From: Glandiceps talaboti
Taxonomy: Eukaryota > Hemichordata > Enteropneusta > Spengelidae
Direction of reading: 5' to 3'
Assembly: GCF_964340395.1 (NCBI RefSeq)
Contig: NC_135567.1
Span: 2,655,109 to 2,719,108, forward strand
DNA: 64,000 bases
Part shown: positions 42,266-51,253 of the stretch, one piece after another
Numbering within the stretch: the first letter of the stretch is position 1
Layout of the letters: each line of letters starts with the position of its first letter
The notes under the pieces: model-generated
Database searches by the model: none
The model's input: the letters and a program-made list of their open reading frames with translations, nothing else
Told to the model about the DNA's origin: nothing
Translations under genes and position numbers: made by a program

Positions 42266-45200
42266 TTATTGGGGGGACAGGGTTAATGATGGGTGGGAGA
42301 GGCAAGAGGGACAGCTGTACTTCTTTATCGCCTTTGCCTGTTTGGTTGTCAGTCCCACACAATTATGGTGAAACCACTCAAAGCAGGTGTCACACATAAT
42401 CATTAGAGTACCATCATCTGGCTTTCCACAAATGCAATAGATCTCTCCTATGTTAGTGTTAGTCCCTAGCAGCTGTTTACCGTTATGGCGGTGTGCAACA
42501 GTGGCCTTATATCTAATGACCCATCCAGGGAGGTCCCGTGATTTACAGGGCTTTAGTCGATCATGGTTCACTGTTATTATGGCCCTAGGGAGCTTTAGTC
42601 GGTACAAGTACGGTGTTAGCTTGTGTACTATAACCCCAGGTCCCTTCCATGGTGGTGATAACTTCCTACTTCTACCCTTAACAACTGCTGTGTCTAATAT
42701 GTACACACAGTCCCCAATGTTGTATTGGTGTGAGTGGACTTTGAGGTCATAATCCCTCTTCATCTTCCTCTGGGTGGTCTGGAGAGTTGATCTTGCAGTG
42801 GCGTGGGCTAATTGCATGGCCTGTCCCAGATTGGTGATGTAGTCGTCTACCAAGGTGTCGCTGTTGGTTGTTGCTGCGCCAAACATAAGGTCTGCTGGAT
42901 GGTTAATTTCTCGCCCTAGCATGAGCTTATTTGATGTGAAACCAGTCTGACGGTTTACTGAGGACCTCAATGCGCCAGCTATTTGTGGTAGATACTTGTC
43001 CCAAGAGTTTTGAGAGCAGCCAATGAAACATCTGACAGCATCCATTAGCGTACGGTTGTACCTTTCGACCTGACCATTCGCAGATGGTCTGTATGGTGTA
43101 GTTCTGGTTCGATGGATCTGCATGATGTCACATATAGCAGCAAAGAGTTCACTTTCAAAGTTCCTCCCCTGGTCTGTGAATACTTGGAATGGGTAACCAA
43201 ACCGGGAGAAGAATTCATTGACAGCGGCTTTTGCAGTTACTTCTGCTGTCTGAGATGGTAGGGGTATGCATTCCACCCATTTTGTGAACTGGTCTACCAT
43301 CATCAGAATGTACTCATTTCCTTGTCCCGTTCTAGGTAGCGGGCCTAGGAAATCCAAGTGTATTCTTTCCATTGGGGCCCCTGCATGGTATTGGATCAGA
43401 GGGTGTCTAGCGTGTCGATTAGCTTTCTTCTGCTTGTTGCAAATACTGCATGAAGAGACAAAATCGCGGATGTCCTGTGATACCTTATACCAGTAGTACC
43501 TCCCAACTATACGTTCCCTGGTTCGGTTGATTCCCTGATGTCCAGAAGATGGTATGTTGTGGGATATTTCCAGTACTTGCTGTTTGTAGGCTTTTGGTAT
43601 GATCAGTAACTTAGACATTCCATCTTTGCCTCTTGTCCATAAGATGTCCTCATCTAGAAAGAAGATGTCCCTGTTGATCCAATAATATTTTGCAGCTGGG
43701 CTTGATAGGAAAAGTGTCCCTTCTGGAGGTACCTTGCCATGATGTAGCCAGGGCAGGAGATGTTGAAGATCGAGATCTTTTGCCTGAGCCAATTTGATGT
43801 CTTCTTTGTTGTAGTCCAGTAGGGAGGTGCCAGACACTTGGATGTTTCCCCTGGTGACCACGCAGATCCTTGGGTAGATTGATGAATTTGAGTCTGCCAC
43901 TGGTTTGCCAAGTATCTGAATGCAGGAGTGTCCCAGGTTCTCAACCAACTGTGGTCCCTTATCTTGTGCTGTGGGAACATGGCCAGTCCCGTTATGAGCG
44001 GGTTCCTGGATTCTGGTAACTCGTACTCTCAGGGATTCCTGGGATTTGGCTAGAGGTATGACATCATCCACTGTATAGATGAATTCACCCCAGTTTTTGT
44101 TTGCTCTGAGGCAGTATGGGCAACCCCCACAGGGCAGGTCTTCCATCGGTATCCCATATTTGTATCCTGTGCATACTCCTCCCAGAGGTCTCCGGGACAG
44201 AGCATCTGCATTGTTGTGTTTATTTCCAGGGCGATGTTCTATTACCATATTGTATTGGCTGAGTTCTTCTAGCCACCTTGCTAACTGGCCCTGTGGCTCT
44301 CGGAATCCCATCAACCACCTCAGGCTGTTGTGATCAGTTCTAATCTTGAATTCCTTTCCAAGGAGGTAATGCCTGAAGTGTCTGGTAAATCGTACCACTG
44401 CCAGTAGTTCCTTTCTTGTTGTACAGTATCGCCTCTGTTCGGGGGTAAGGGCAAAACTGCTATATGCAATTACTCTCTCCTCACCCTCCTGTACCTGAAG
44501 TAGTTCTGCCCCAATGGCTAGGTCGGACGCATCAGTGTCTATTATAAACATATCTCTGCTGTTTGGTATTGCAAGTACAGGTGCTGAAGTTAGTGCATCT
44601 TTGATCTTACCAAAGGCTTCTTGATGTTGCCTAGCCCATTCAAATGGCTTCTTCCCAGTGATATTGTAAAGAGGGGCAGCTATTCGGGAGAAATCTTTGA
44701 TGAAGGTGCGATGGTAGTTTGCAAGTCCTAGGAACCTTTCCATTTCTTTCGTGTTACACGGTGTGGGCCAGTTCCGGATTGTTAAGATGGATTCATCCTG
44801 TAGTTCTATGTGACCATCTCTTATCTTTCTCCCGAGGAATTCTACCTCATGTTGGAAGAGTTCACACTTGCGTGGTTTCAGTCTTAACTGGTACTGTCTC
44901 ATCCTTATGAAGACATCCTTCAAGTTCTGCAGATGTTGTTTGAAGTCTTTACCCAGTACTAGTATGTCATCTAGGAAGGCTAGCACTGTTTCCCAGGATA
45001 GTCCTCTTAACACTAAGCTCATCACCCGTGAAAAGGTAGCGGGTGCATTGCAAAGTCCGAATGGCATCCTGGTAAATTCAAACAGGCCAAATTTCGTGAG
45101 GAATGCAGTCTTCCTTCGATCTTCTGGTCGGATGTGGACTTGCCAGTATGCCGAGTTTGCATCTAATTTAGAAAACCAGACATTATCTGCAAGTGTATCC

Positions 45201-46540
45201 ATGCATTCTTCAACAAGAGGAAGTGGATAGACATCTTTCACTGTGATGGAATTAAGGGCCCTGTAATCGATACACCATCGGACACTGCCATCACGTTTCC
45301 TCACCAACACTGGGGCTGATGCCCATTCTGAGGTAGAGTGTTGAATGATTGAATTGTCTAACATCTTCCTTAGGTGTTCCTCTTCCTCTTGAACAAAGTG
45401 GAGTGGTGTACGCCGTAGTCTATGCTTGATGGGTTTTGCATCATTGGTATTGATACCATGTTGGATTGTGGTAAAATTACCAAGGTCAAAGTCATTTTCT
45501 GCAAAGACATCCTGATAGTCAAGCAATAAGTCCTTGACTTCTTCAGCTTGTTGTGGAGAGAGGCCCTGACTTGAACGGTTGTGTAGTTCCACTAGGTGTT
45601 TTGGTAATGTATAGTTTTTGGTGGTTTTCGTCACCTGGTTCACCTGGTTGCCCAGAGCTGGAGTGGGTAGGACTTCTACTTCAGCTGCTTCTGCAATGAT
45701 CTGGCCCTCCCCCAAGACTGCTGTATAGTCAAACGGGTTTACTAGACATACATTGGGGTATTCCTCACCACTGTACACCGTCCTGGGTATCATTACTTGT
45801 AGACCTCCTATGGGTTCTAGTACATAGTCGAATATGTCTTTATCGATATTACATTGTACTCGGACCACATGGTTGGGTGGGACTTCTGTTCTTTCCCTCA
45901 AAGACACTTTGGCTACCTTGGGAGGGTCCCTACCATGACAATCATTGCCAAAGGTCATGTCCAAAGTTTCTTGCCCAAGAACTAGCTGGCCCTTATCCAT
46001 GTCTACCTGGACTTTGTTGGTTCTCAAGAAATCCAGTCCCAGAAGCATATCATCCTCAATGGGAGCTACATAAATGTTCTGTAGGAATTTCGCTCCCCCT
46101 AATTGAAGGCGGACAGGTCCTATGATAATGCCTTTCATGTCTAGATTCCGGCCAGCTGTGTGCATGATTACCGTTTTGAGTATTGTCGGTTTGTCATGTA
46201 AGCTTTCGTAGAGTTGGTCTGAGATGAGGGTAACTTCTGCTGCAGTATCAACTATGGCGTTCACCTGGTGTCCTTGAATTTTAATAGGCACAGTGCACAT
46301 GGAAGATGACTTGAGTTGGTATATAGTGACTTCCTCCTGCTCGGTGTTTGCAGTTGCGTTCGTCACAGAGGGTCTTTCTGACGAGCATGTAACATCACCG
46401 TAAAGGGGCGGTGTGGTACATTGCTTTTCTAGTAGAGTTCGGTCCAATGTGTCGGTGTCCAGGTTATCTGTCCGGTTGCTGAGGCCTGTGGGATTGAGTG
46501 TCGGTGTTAGGCCTCTGTCTCCGACCCCTGCTCGTTTAAA
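42266..46540 (-). CDS. pol: Gypsy Pol: protease, reverse transcriptase, RNase H, integrase, PHD finger
   Basis: Numbered from 46447 (1,393 codons); the frame is open upstream to the gag slippery site at 46540. Aspartic protease: VDTAA at 66-70. Reverse transcriptase: about 350-550, KLDAN (D429) and FLDD (D493-D494). RNase H: IDTDASDLAIGAELL at 636-650, with E680 and D705. Linker: a CGGCPYC cluster near 773. Integrase: a zinc-binding H...H...C-x2-C (H963, H970, C1000, C1003), then D1032, D1092 and E1128 with 35 residues between the last two. A GPY/F-like segment (LSPPWKGPGVIVHKL) follows, then a complete PHD finger at 1338-1382. All catalytic residues are present. Translation probably depends on -1 frameshifting from gag. 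Confidence 0.95.
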   Translation of the reverse strand, partial: FKRAGVGDRGLTPTLNPTGLSNRTDNLDTDTLDRTLLEKQCTTPPLYGDVTCSSERPSVTNATANTEQEEVTIYQLKSSSMCTVPIKIQGHQVNAIVDTAAEVTLISDQLYESLHDKPTILKTVIMHTAGRNLDMKGIIIGPVRLQLGGAKFLQNIYVAPIEDDMLLGLDFLRTNKVQVDMDKGQLVLGQETLDMTFGNDCHGRDPPKVAKVSLRERTEVPPNHVVRVQCNIDKDIFDYVLEPIGGLQVMIPRTVYSGEEYPNVCLVNPFDYTAVLGEGQIIAEAAEVEVLPTPALGNQVNQVTKTTKNYTLPKHLVELHNRSSQGLSPQQAEEVKDLLLDYQDVFAENDFDLGNFTTIQHGINTNDAKPIKHRLRRTPLHFVQEEEEHLRKMLDNSIIQHSTSEWASAPVLVRKRDGSVRWCIDYRALNSITVKDVYPLPLVEECMDTLADNVWFSKLDANSAYWQVHIRPEDRRKTAFLTKFGLFEFTRMPFGLCNAPATFSRVMSLVLRGLSWETVLAFLDDILVLGKDFKQHLQNLKDVFIRMRQYQLRLKPRKCELFQHEVEFLGRKIRDGHIELQDESILTIRNWPTPCNTKEMERFLGLANYHRTFIKDFSRIAAPLYNITGKKPFEWARQHQEAFGKIKDALTSAPVLAIPNSRDMFIIDTDASDLAIGAELLQVQEGEERVIAYSSFALTPEQRRYCTTRKELLAVVRFTRHFRHYLLGKEFKIRTDHNSLRWLMGFREPQGQLARWLEELSQYNMVIEHRPGNKHNNADALSRRPLGGVCTGYKYGIPMEDLPCGGCPYCLRANKNWGEFIYTVDDVIPLAKSQESLRVRVTRIQEPAHNGTGHVPTAQDKGPQLVENLGHSCIQILGKPVADSNSSIYPRICVVTRGNIQVSGTSLLDYNKEDIKLAQAKDLDLQHLLPWLHHGKVPPEGTLFLSSPAAKYYWINRDIFFLDEDILWTRGKDGMSKLLIIPKAYKQQVLEISHNIPSSGHQGINRTRERIVGRYYWYKVSQDIRDFVSSCSICNKQKKANRHARHPLIQYHAGAPMERIHLDFLGPLPRTGQGNEYILMMVDQFTKWVECIPLPSQTAEVTAKAAVNEFFSRFGYPFQVFTDQGRNFESELFAAICDIMQIHRTRTTPYRPSANGQVERYNRTLMDAVRCFIGCSQNSWDKYLPQIAGALRSSVNRQTGFTSNKLMLGREINHPADLMFGAATTNSDTLVDDYITNLGQAMQLAHATARSTLQTTQRKMKRDYDLKVHSHQYNIGDCVYILDTAVVKGRSRKLSPPWKGPGVIVHKLTPYLYRLKLPRAIITVNHDRLKPCKSRDLPGWVIRYKATVAHRHNGKQLLGTNTNIGEIYCICGKPDDGTLMIMCDTCFEWFHHNCVGLTTKQAKAIKKYSCPSCLSHPSLTLSPQ
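46481..46540 (-). promoter_or_regulatory. -1 ribosomal frameshift signal: slippery heptamer plus H-type pseudoknot
   Basis: In the gag frame the mRNA reads U UUA AAC (46534-46540), 24 bases before the gag stop. After an eight-base spacer come GUCGG (46521-46525), a loop, GAGGCCU (46509-46515), a loop, CCGAC (46500-46504), a loop and AGGCCUC (46481-46487). The interleaved order of the two stems (5 and 7 bp) is an H-type pseudoknot. Pol lies in the -1 frame and is open from the slip site onward. The signal is read directly from the sequence; its efficiency is unknown. Confidence 0.88.
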
Positions 46541-48333
46541 TCTGGTGCAAAGGTCACTCTGTTGGTTTTGGGGTCGAACTGTGGGCAGTCCCTCCTGAAG
46601 TGTCCGGGCCTACCACACTGGTAACAGTTACGGTTTGGTGATGGTGACCGGCTCCTGGACCTTCGTGGGTTCTCTAGACAAGTTGTTATTGTCTTCATCT
46701 GTGAGATAATTCCATCAAGGGCAGACTGTACTGTTTGTAATTGGCCCTTCAGGTTCGAAACCTCATCCTCCAGAGATTTTTTCTGTATAGGAGAGTTGTG
46801 TGGATACCTGTGGCCTGTTACAGGAGATGTTGGCGGTGCTCTATTTGATTGGAAACGGGTGGCCGCTCGTACCCATGGTTGGCTGTGGTCGTCACTGTCG
46901 TCAACATCTGTAATGACTTGGCGAATCTCCCGTGAGCGCGGGGACTTGCCAAAGATTGCCTGGTTATTGTGCTTAAACCATCTGATTTTATCAATGGCAC
47001 TGTCTATTGTGGCTGGTCGTTGGTTAGCCGCATATTGTCCGGCCTCCTTATCCAAGCAGCCTTGACAGAATCGTAGCACGGCCTGTCCATTCATATGCTT
47101 ATCATTGAAATTATCAAAACCATGTGTTGCCAGTGTTAGAAGTCTGTCTGCCCAGTCACGGAGTGTCTCGTCAGACCACTGTTTCGCTTGATAGAATTCA
47201 ACCAGGGCTGTTTCTGGCAGTTCTTGAAAATCAAAACGGCGTTCCAGTTGCCTGACTAGGTTGTGGTATTCAATGTCTTGATGTCGATCTCGGATTAAAG
47301 TGTAGTAGTCTATAGCTTTGCCATCTAGGAACCAACACATGTTATCTCTTGTTTCCTGGATTGTCCACTGATTGGAGTGTGCATACTGGTCGTATCGGGT
47401 TATGAAACTCCGCCATGTGCTGTCTCCTGAGTAGATCAAGTTCTTGGGGACATAGGGATGACGTGGTGGTTGGCCGTATCCCCTTCTATCTGAAGCACTG
47501 GCCCCCTGATCCCAGGTGTGTCGCTGACTTGTCGGTGTTGGAGGAGTGGTGGTGGTACTGCTCACTCCTACATGGGGAGATGGCCCTTGTACACGTGGTG
47601 TTGGCGCTGGTGGGTGTGCTGCAGGCATTGGTTGTTCCTGCTTTAACTGAGGCGCACCTGGCAACACTAGGTGGTCTGGTTGTTGGCTCATAGTTGATGA
47701 CACTGGAGGCTGTGAGACTGGTGGTGGTCCATACGATTGCATAGGATTAGGCTGGTAGTATGGTGGTACCATGGGGTATGGTGGGTATTGGTATGATGTT
47801 GGCTGCTGGTGGTATGCCAGATAAGGCATTGCCGGTGGGTAGTATCCCATGATAGGTGGTTGGTACCCTGGCTGCCCCATTGTATAGCTGGCTGGTGGTG
47901 GCTGTTGGTATCCAGCTGGTTGGTAGTACCCCATGGACGGTGCCTGGTAGCCTGGTTGTGTCGCTGGTATGTTTGCAGCTGGTGGTGACTGGCGATATGC
48001 AGATTGTGATGGACCAGTTGGTGGTACTTGATACCCCCACGAGGGTGGGTAGTACCCCATTGGCGGTGGTTGAGGCCCTGGTGGTGGCATCGGTTGGCCT
48101 GTCATTTGCAGATGAGGCCCAGATGGTGGTTTCTGGTGCACAACTGGTGCTTGTGGTGCCGGAGGCTCAGCTGGTGGTGCGTCCTGGGATGGTGGTGACT
48201 TCCCTTTGTTTGCTTTTGGTCTAGCACCCCCATAGACTGAGTTGGCAGCAGCTTGGTCAATAACTTCTCCCATCCTTGCATTGAATTGGTCTTTGCTGTG
48301 GTGTGGTATCAGTGCTAGTGGGACTACCACCAC
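46507..48333 (-). CDS. gag: Gypsy Gag polyprotein
   Basis: The frame is 608 codons from 48333; the first ATG in frame is at 48273 (MGEVIDQAAANSVYGG), which is the more likely start if gag is initiated independently. The N-terminal half is extremely Pro/Tyr/Gln-rich, with many YYPP and QPGYQAP-type repeats, and is low complexity. The capsid-like domain follows (about 310-460): WRSFITRYDQYAHSNQWTI, LVRQLERRFDFQELPETALV and LRDWADRLLTLATHGF, matching the retrotransposon Gag pattern. A Ser-Arg stretch and one CCHC knuckle (CYQCGRPGHFRRDC, residues 570-583) bind nucleic acid. The end overlaps the frameshift signal leading to pol. Confidence 0.92.
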   Translation of the reverse strand: MVVVPLALIPHHSKDQFNARMGEVIDQAAANSVYGGARPKANKGKSPPSQDAPPAEPPAPQAPVVHQKPPSGPHLQMTGQPMPPPGPQPPPMGYYPPSWGYQVPPTGPSQSAYRQSPPAANIPATQPGYQAPSMGYYQPAGYQQPPPASYTMGQPGYQPPIMGYYPPAMPYLAYHQQPTSYQYPPYPMVPPYYQPNPMQSYGPPPVSQPPVSSTMSQQPDHLVLPGAPQLKQEQPMPAAHPPAPTPRVQGPSPHVGVSSTTTTPPTPTSQRHTWDQGASASDRRGYGQPPRHPYVPKNLIYSGDSTWRSFITRYDQYAHSNQWTIQETRDNMCWFLDGKAIDYYTLIRDRHQDIEYHNLVRQLERRFDFQELPETALVEFYQAKQWSDETLRDWADRLLTLATHGFDNFNDKHMNGQAVLRFCQGCLDKEAGQYAANQRPATIDSAIDKIRWFKHNNQAIFGKSPRSREIRQVITDVDDSDDHSQPWVRAATRFQSNRAPPTSPVTGHRYPHNSPIQKKSLEDEVSNLKGQLQTVQSALDGIISQMKTITTCLENPRRSRSRSPSPNRNCYQCGRPGHFRRDCPQFDPKTNRVTFAPDLNEQGSETEA

Positions 48334-48589
48334 TAGCTCCCCCTCCCTCCTCTATGTCAGTAGGACCTTCAGGGGTATGGTCGGGAGTAGTGACTGGATT
48401 TGGTGTAAACCTAACTTTGTCCCAAAATTCCTGAGTCGGCTTAGAATGCAAAATCGATGTTATTAATTCTTGAGTTAGGTACTTGTGCCTCTCACGGAGA
48501 TCAATTATTGACTTAGCTGATGCAGGGCCTATTCCTTTTATAGTCATTAACTCCTCTTTAGTACAGTTCTGTATATCTATTGCATCCAT
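48257..48589 (-). CDS. Helix-hairpin-helix leader ORF upstream of gag
   Basis: ATG 48589 opens 110 codons. Residues 1-46 (IQNCTKEELMTIKGIGPASA, then KSIIDLRERHKYLTQELI) are a clear helix-hairpin-helix motif with the GIGPASA hairpin used for sequence-independent DNA contact. The rest is Pro/Thr/Gly-rich. The ORF overlaps the gag frame by about 75 bases and is in a different frame: gag would need a +1 shift to be fused. Either a separate small protein is made, or a single-base change has split an HhH-Gag fusion. The stop is 16 codons downstream of the first gag-frame ATG. Confidence 0.65.
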   Translation of the reverse strand: MDAIDIQNCTKEELMTIKGIGPASAKSIIDLRERHKYLTQELITSILHSKPTQEFWDKVRFTPNPVTTPDHTPEGPTDIEEGGGASGGSPTSTDTTPQQRPIQCKDGRSY

Positions 48590-49611
48590 ATTGACTAATG
48601 ACGTTAAACTGCAACCCTATTGGAACTGGAGTTTAGATTTGTTATAACATTGACTCAAAAAGTTTTAATTGTGTGTAATTGTATCCCCTAAACCGTGTTT
48701 GGTCGGTAGTAAGGGTATTACAATTATTGGAAGCCTTATTTATATTGAAATAATAATACTGTTTAAAACTACAATGAGTTTTGAAACAGATAACTGGGTA
48801 GTGTTGCATATACTTAAAGTGTAATCAAATGGGACTGTAAATATGCTCCAACTAAAATAATAGTGTTTAGTGAAGCTATATCTAAAACCCAAAAAAATTA
48901 AAGTTCTAGCCTGTACGGAGTTTGAGTGGGCGGGTGCTATGCACGTAATAATGTTTACTAATACTAACGTAACGATAGATCGGTAGATTATTCGTGACAC
49001 CTCGGATATAACAAACGAACATATGCTTGTAAATATCCGTCCGTACAGGTCAGGTGACACTTTCAATAGATGGAAATTAACACCTTTACTTGAATAATTA
49101 ACGACGTCTAAAAGGTGACAGATCTTCCTATTGTTATGCAGTTTCACAGTTATGAGATGTTGGGTTTTGAAAGTACCGTAACAGTGTGAGTTCGGTTTAC
49201 AAATTCTGTTTCTTTCAAAAATTAATATAAAACGCTGAGTTACACGTAGTAGATTGCGTGTTAGTTCAGGTTTAGGTCTGTGCGATATCGATGTTACTAA
49301 ACTTGCAAGTACTTGATTTGAACTATAATGTCGCACAGATGTAAGTAATTCGAAAATACAAAATACTTGCGAGTGTACAGTTGAAATAAACACGTTGAGT
49401 TCGTGAAAATGACAACTACAAAAAATTGAAATTGCACGTATAAGGACGTGTTACAATTGGTTGCAAAAATTATTGAATCACGATATCGAACGTGGTACAA
49501 TTATTGAATAACTAAGTTATTACAAAGTTGTCGGCTGGCGGGAACTTGCGTGGCACCGCAAAATCGAAAAAAGTAGAACACACAAAAAATAATTGCCACA
49601 CACAAATTCTA
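48590..49611 (-). other. Gypsy 5' leader, containing a 217-codon open frame
   Basis: About 1 kb between the primer site and the first ORF. It contains one unexpectedly long minus frame (49393-48740) without an ATG at its head and without domains. Its hydrophobic, Ser/Thr/Ile-rich composition could reflect base composition. It is probably an untranslated leader with packaging signals. Confidence 0.5.
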
Positions 49612-49626
49612 TTGCCGACTACACCA
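49612..49626 (-). promoter_or_regulatory. Primer-binding-site candidate
   Basis: TGGTGTAGTCGGCAA starts one base after the 5' LTR on the minus strand. The TGG start fits a tRNA 3' CCA. It resembles a serine-tRNA type site (TGGCGCAGTCGG) with two changes; that tRNA assignment is from memory and tentative. Confidence 0.5.
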
Positions 49627-49627
49627 A

Positions 49628-49675
49628 TGTAGAGAACCAGCTTACCCTGAATGTACGGTATTGGTTATCCACGAA

Positions 49676-49710
<35 letters not shown>

Positions 49711-49858
49711 TAATGATAATATACGCTGTAAATATAGTCCGTCTTAATCATCAGAAGTCTTCTCTCACACTGGACTCGGCTGCTCCGGTGGCGCTGTTGA
49801 CAGTGGCGCCCCCGGTTAGAGGACGTACTCCCGGGGGTGCCAGTCCTATTCCACTACA
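49628..49858 (-). repeat. Gypsy 5' LTR
   Basis: 231 bp, one AGT trinucleotide longer than the 3' LTR and otherwise identical as far as I can compare. It contains the element's transcription start by position. It is flanked on the right by GTTT, the 4-bp target duplication. Confidence 0.95.
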
Positions 49859-49906
49859 GTTTGTTTGTGACGCCACATTTATGTTTATGACATTGGCGAA
49901 AGCATG
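49859..49906 (+). repeat. Right copy of the tandem duplication flanking the Gypsy insertion
   Basis: Matches 40451-40500 with three substitutions and a two-base indel, far more diverged than the two LTRs are from each other. The duplication therefore predates the insertion. Confidence 0.75.
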
Positions 49907-50523
49907 GCGCTATATAACGCTCGTATACTTTTAGTAGTAGTTATAGTACGACAAAAATACACACAGCTGCAAACCTGTGATGTTTTGTTTTTGTAAAATG
50001 ATGACCCGTTGTTTTATGTAACTACTAATTGTGGTAAAAATTGGTGACAGGCTGTCCAAACCACAATGGACAATACTGCATTCTCACAGTTGTATGTACG
50101 GTAGAGTTGATGTTCTATCTTGCTAGTATAGCTTGTAAGAATGATAAAGACAACAACCACCATTGTAGTGTACTATTCTTATTTTGATCATAGTACAATA
50201 CTATAGCATACATTGATGTCTTATATGAACAATAACTTTGAGTTTTAGAAATACAAAAAATGTAGTATTATTGCACCAATATTTTGCTATCACTACAGTT
50301 TTTTAATACTCCAAAACTCAAATTCTGGAAGAAGGTAATTTTGGTGTGTTTACTTGACACCACTCTAGAGCTACAAGTAAATGTTAGTTTTGAAAATTAC
50401 AAGTCTAACGTTGGTATATGTGCTTATTTTCCTTCCCTAAACATTTCAATATTTTCTGTTTTTTGGGGTTTTGTTTTTCTAAATGTCTAATGTATTATTG
50501 TGAATGTTTCCAATTTTACACAG

Positions 50524-50643
50524 GTACTATGATCATCAACCCAGTAAAGGCAGAGTACTTGCTGAGGGAAAAGATACATCACAGCCAGTAGCCAGTACTT
50601 CCCAAGCTACTACAGGAAGAGTTGGCCAATTTCAACAGATCAA
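50524..50643 (+). CDS. Second coding exon of the spliced gene
   Basis: The acceptor TTTTACACAG precedes 120 bases followed by a GTATGT donor. Entered in phase 2 from the exon ending at 40275, it reads YYDHQPSKGRVLAEGKDTSQ and PVASTSQATTGRVGQFQQIK without a stop. The two other phases contain stops early. The product is hydrophilic and Ser/Thr/Gln-rich linker-like sequence. Continuity across a 10-kb intron occupied by a retrotransposon is the main evidence that both exons belong together. Confidence 0.6.
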
Positions 50644-51173
50644 GTATGTATAGAGAATATGAATCATAATTTTGATTTTAAATTATTACACAAACTATTC
50701 TGCCATTTATTATCTAACCATTATTCTATGCATAAAACTGAAAGTTACAACCATGTAGTTTAAGAAAACCATGCACAGTTTTTAATAACTGTATGAACAG
50801 TATGTTTATTGCATTCAGAAGCAACCAGCAATGTATTGTAAAGTGAGGAAAACATTTCTTTACATGTAATTTAATGTTTTATTTTTATCAATCACATTTT
50901 ATAAATATTGCTGACTCGGATATCTTACTAACTTTTTGTATTTACACAAAGCTATGGCACTCAGAACATTAGAGTAAATACAATGTAATATTGAATTTGT
51001 TTTTACATTTTTGCAAATCATGTAGTTTCTTTCAAACCATATTGATATCTTTTTATCATTGTTAATGTGTACATTATACTCTACATTTTAAAAAAATAGA
51101 CATATTTCATTTTTGAATTGGCTTCCAACAATATTACTATTATTATAGTGTGTGCATTTTGTGCTCATTGTAG

Positions 51174-51253
51174 AAGTGGACGCACAGTGCCTCAAACATC
51201 AACACAACAACTGGTCACTGAGGTGAAGGTGTGCAGATGTTGGGTCAAATGAG
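51174..51253 (+). CDS. Possible third exon of the spliced gene
   Basis: After a CATTGTAG acceptor the frame continues in phase as SGRTVPQTSTQQLVTE. It then either uses a GTGAAG donor near 51222 or runs to a TGA at 51251-51253. The peptide is Ser/Thr/Gln-rich like the preceding exon. The exon end is uncertain and the copy may be degenerate from here on. Confidence 0.35.

Larger units (their letters stand above)
40512..49858 (-). mobile_element. Complete Gypsy (Metaviridae) LTR retrotransposon, 9,347 bp
   Basis: Minus-strand order: 5' LTR (49628-49858), primer-binding-like site, leader of about 1 kb, helix-hairpin-helix ORF, gag, pol (protease, RT, RNase H, integrase, PHD finger), third ORF, polypurine tract, 3' LTR (40512-40739). 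GTTT borders both ends as a 4-bp target duplication. All long ORFs are open and the LTRs are virtually identical, so insertion is recent and the copy could still be active. It sits in the first intron of the spliced gene, in antisense orientation. Confidence 0.93.
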
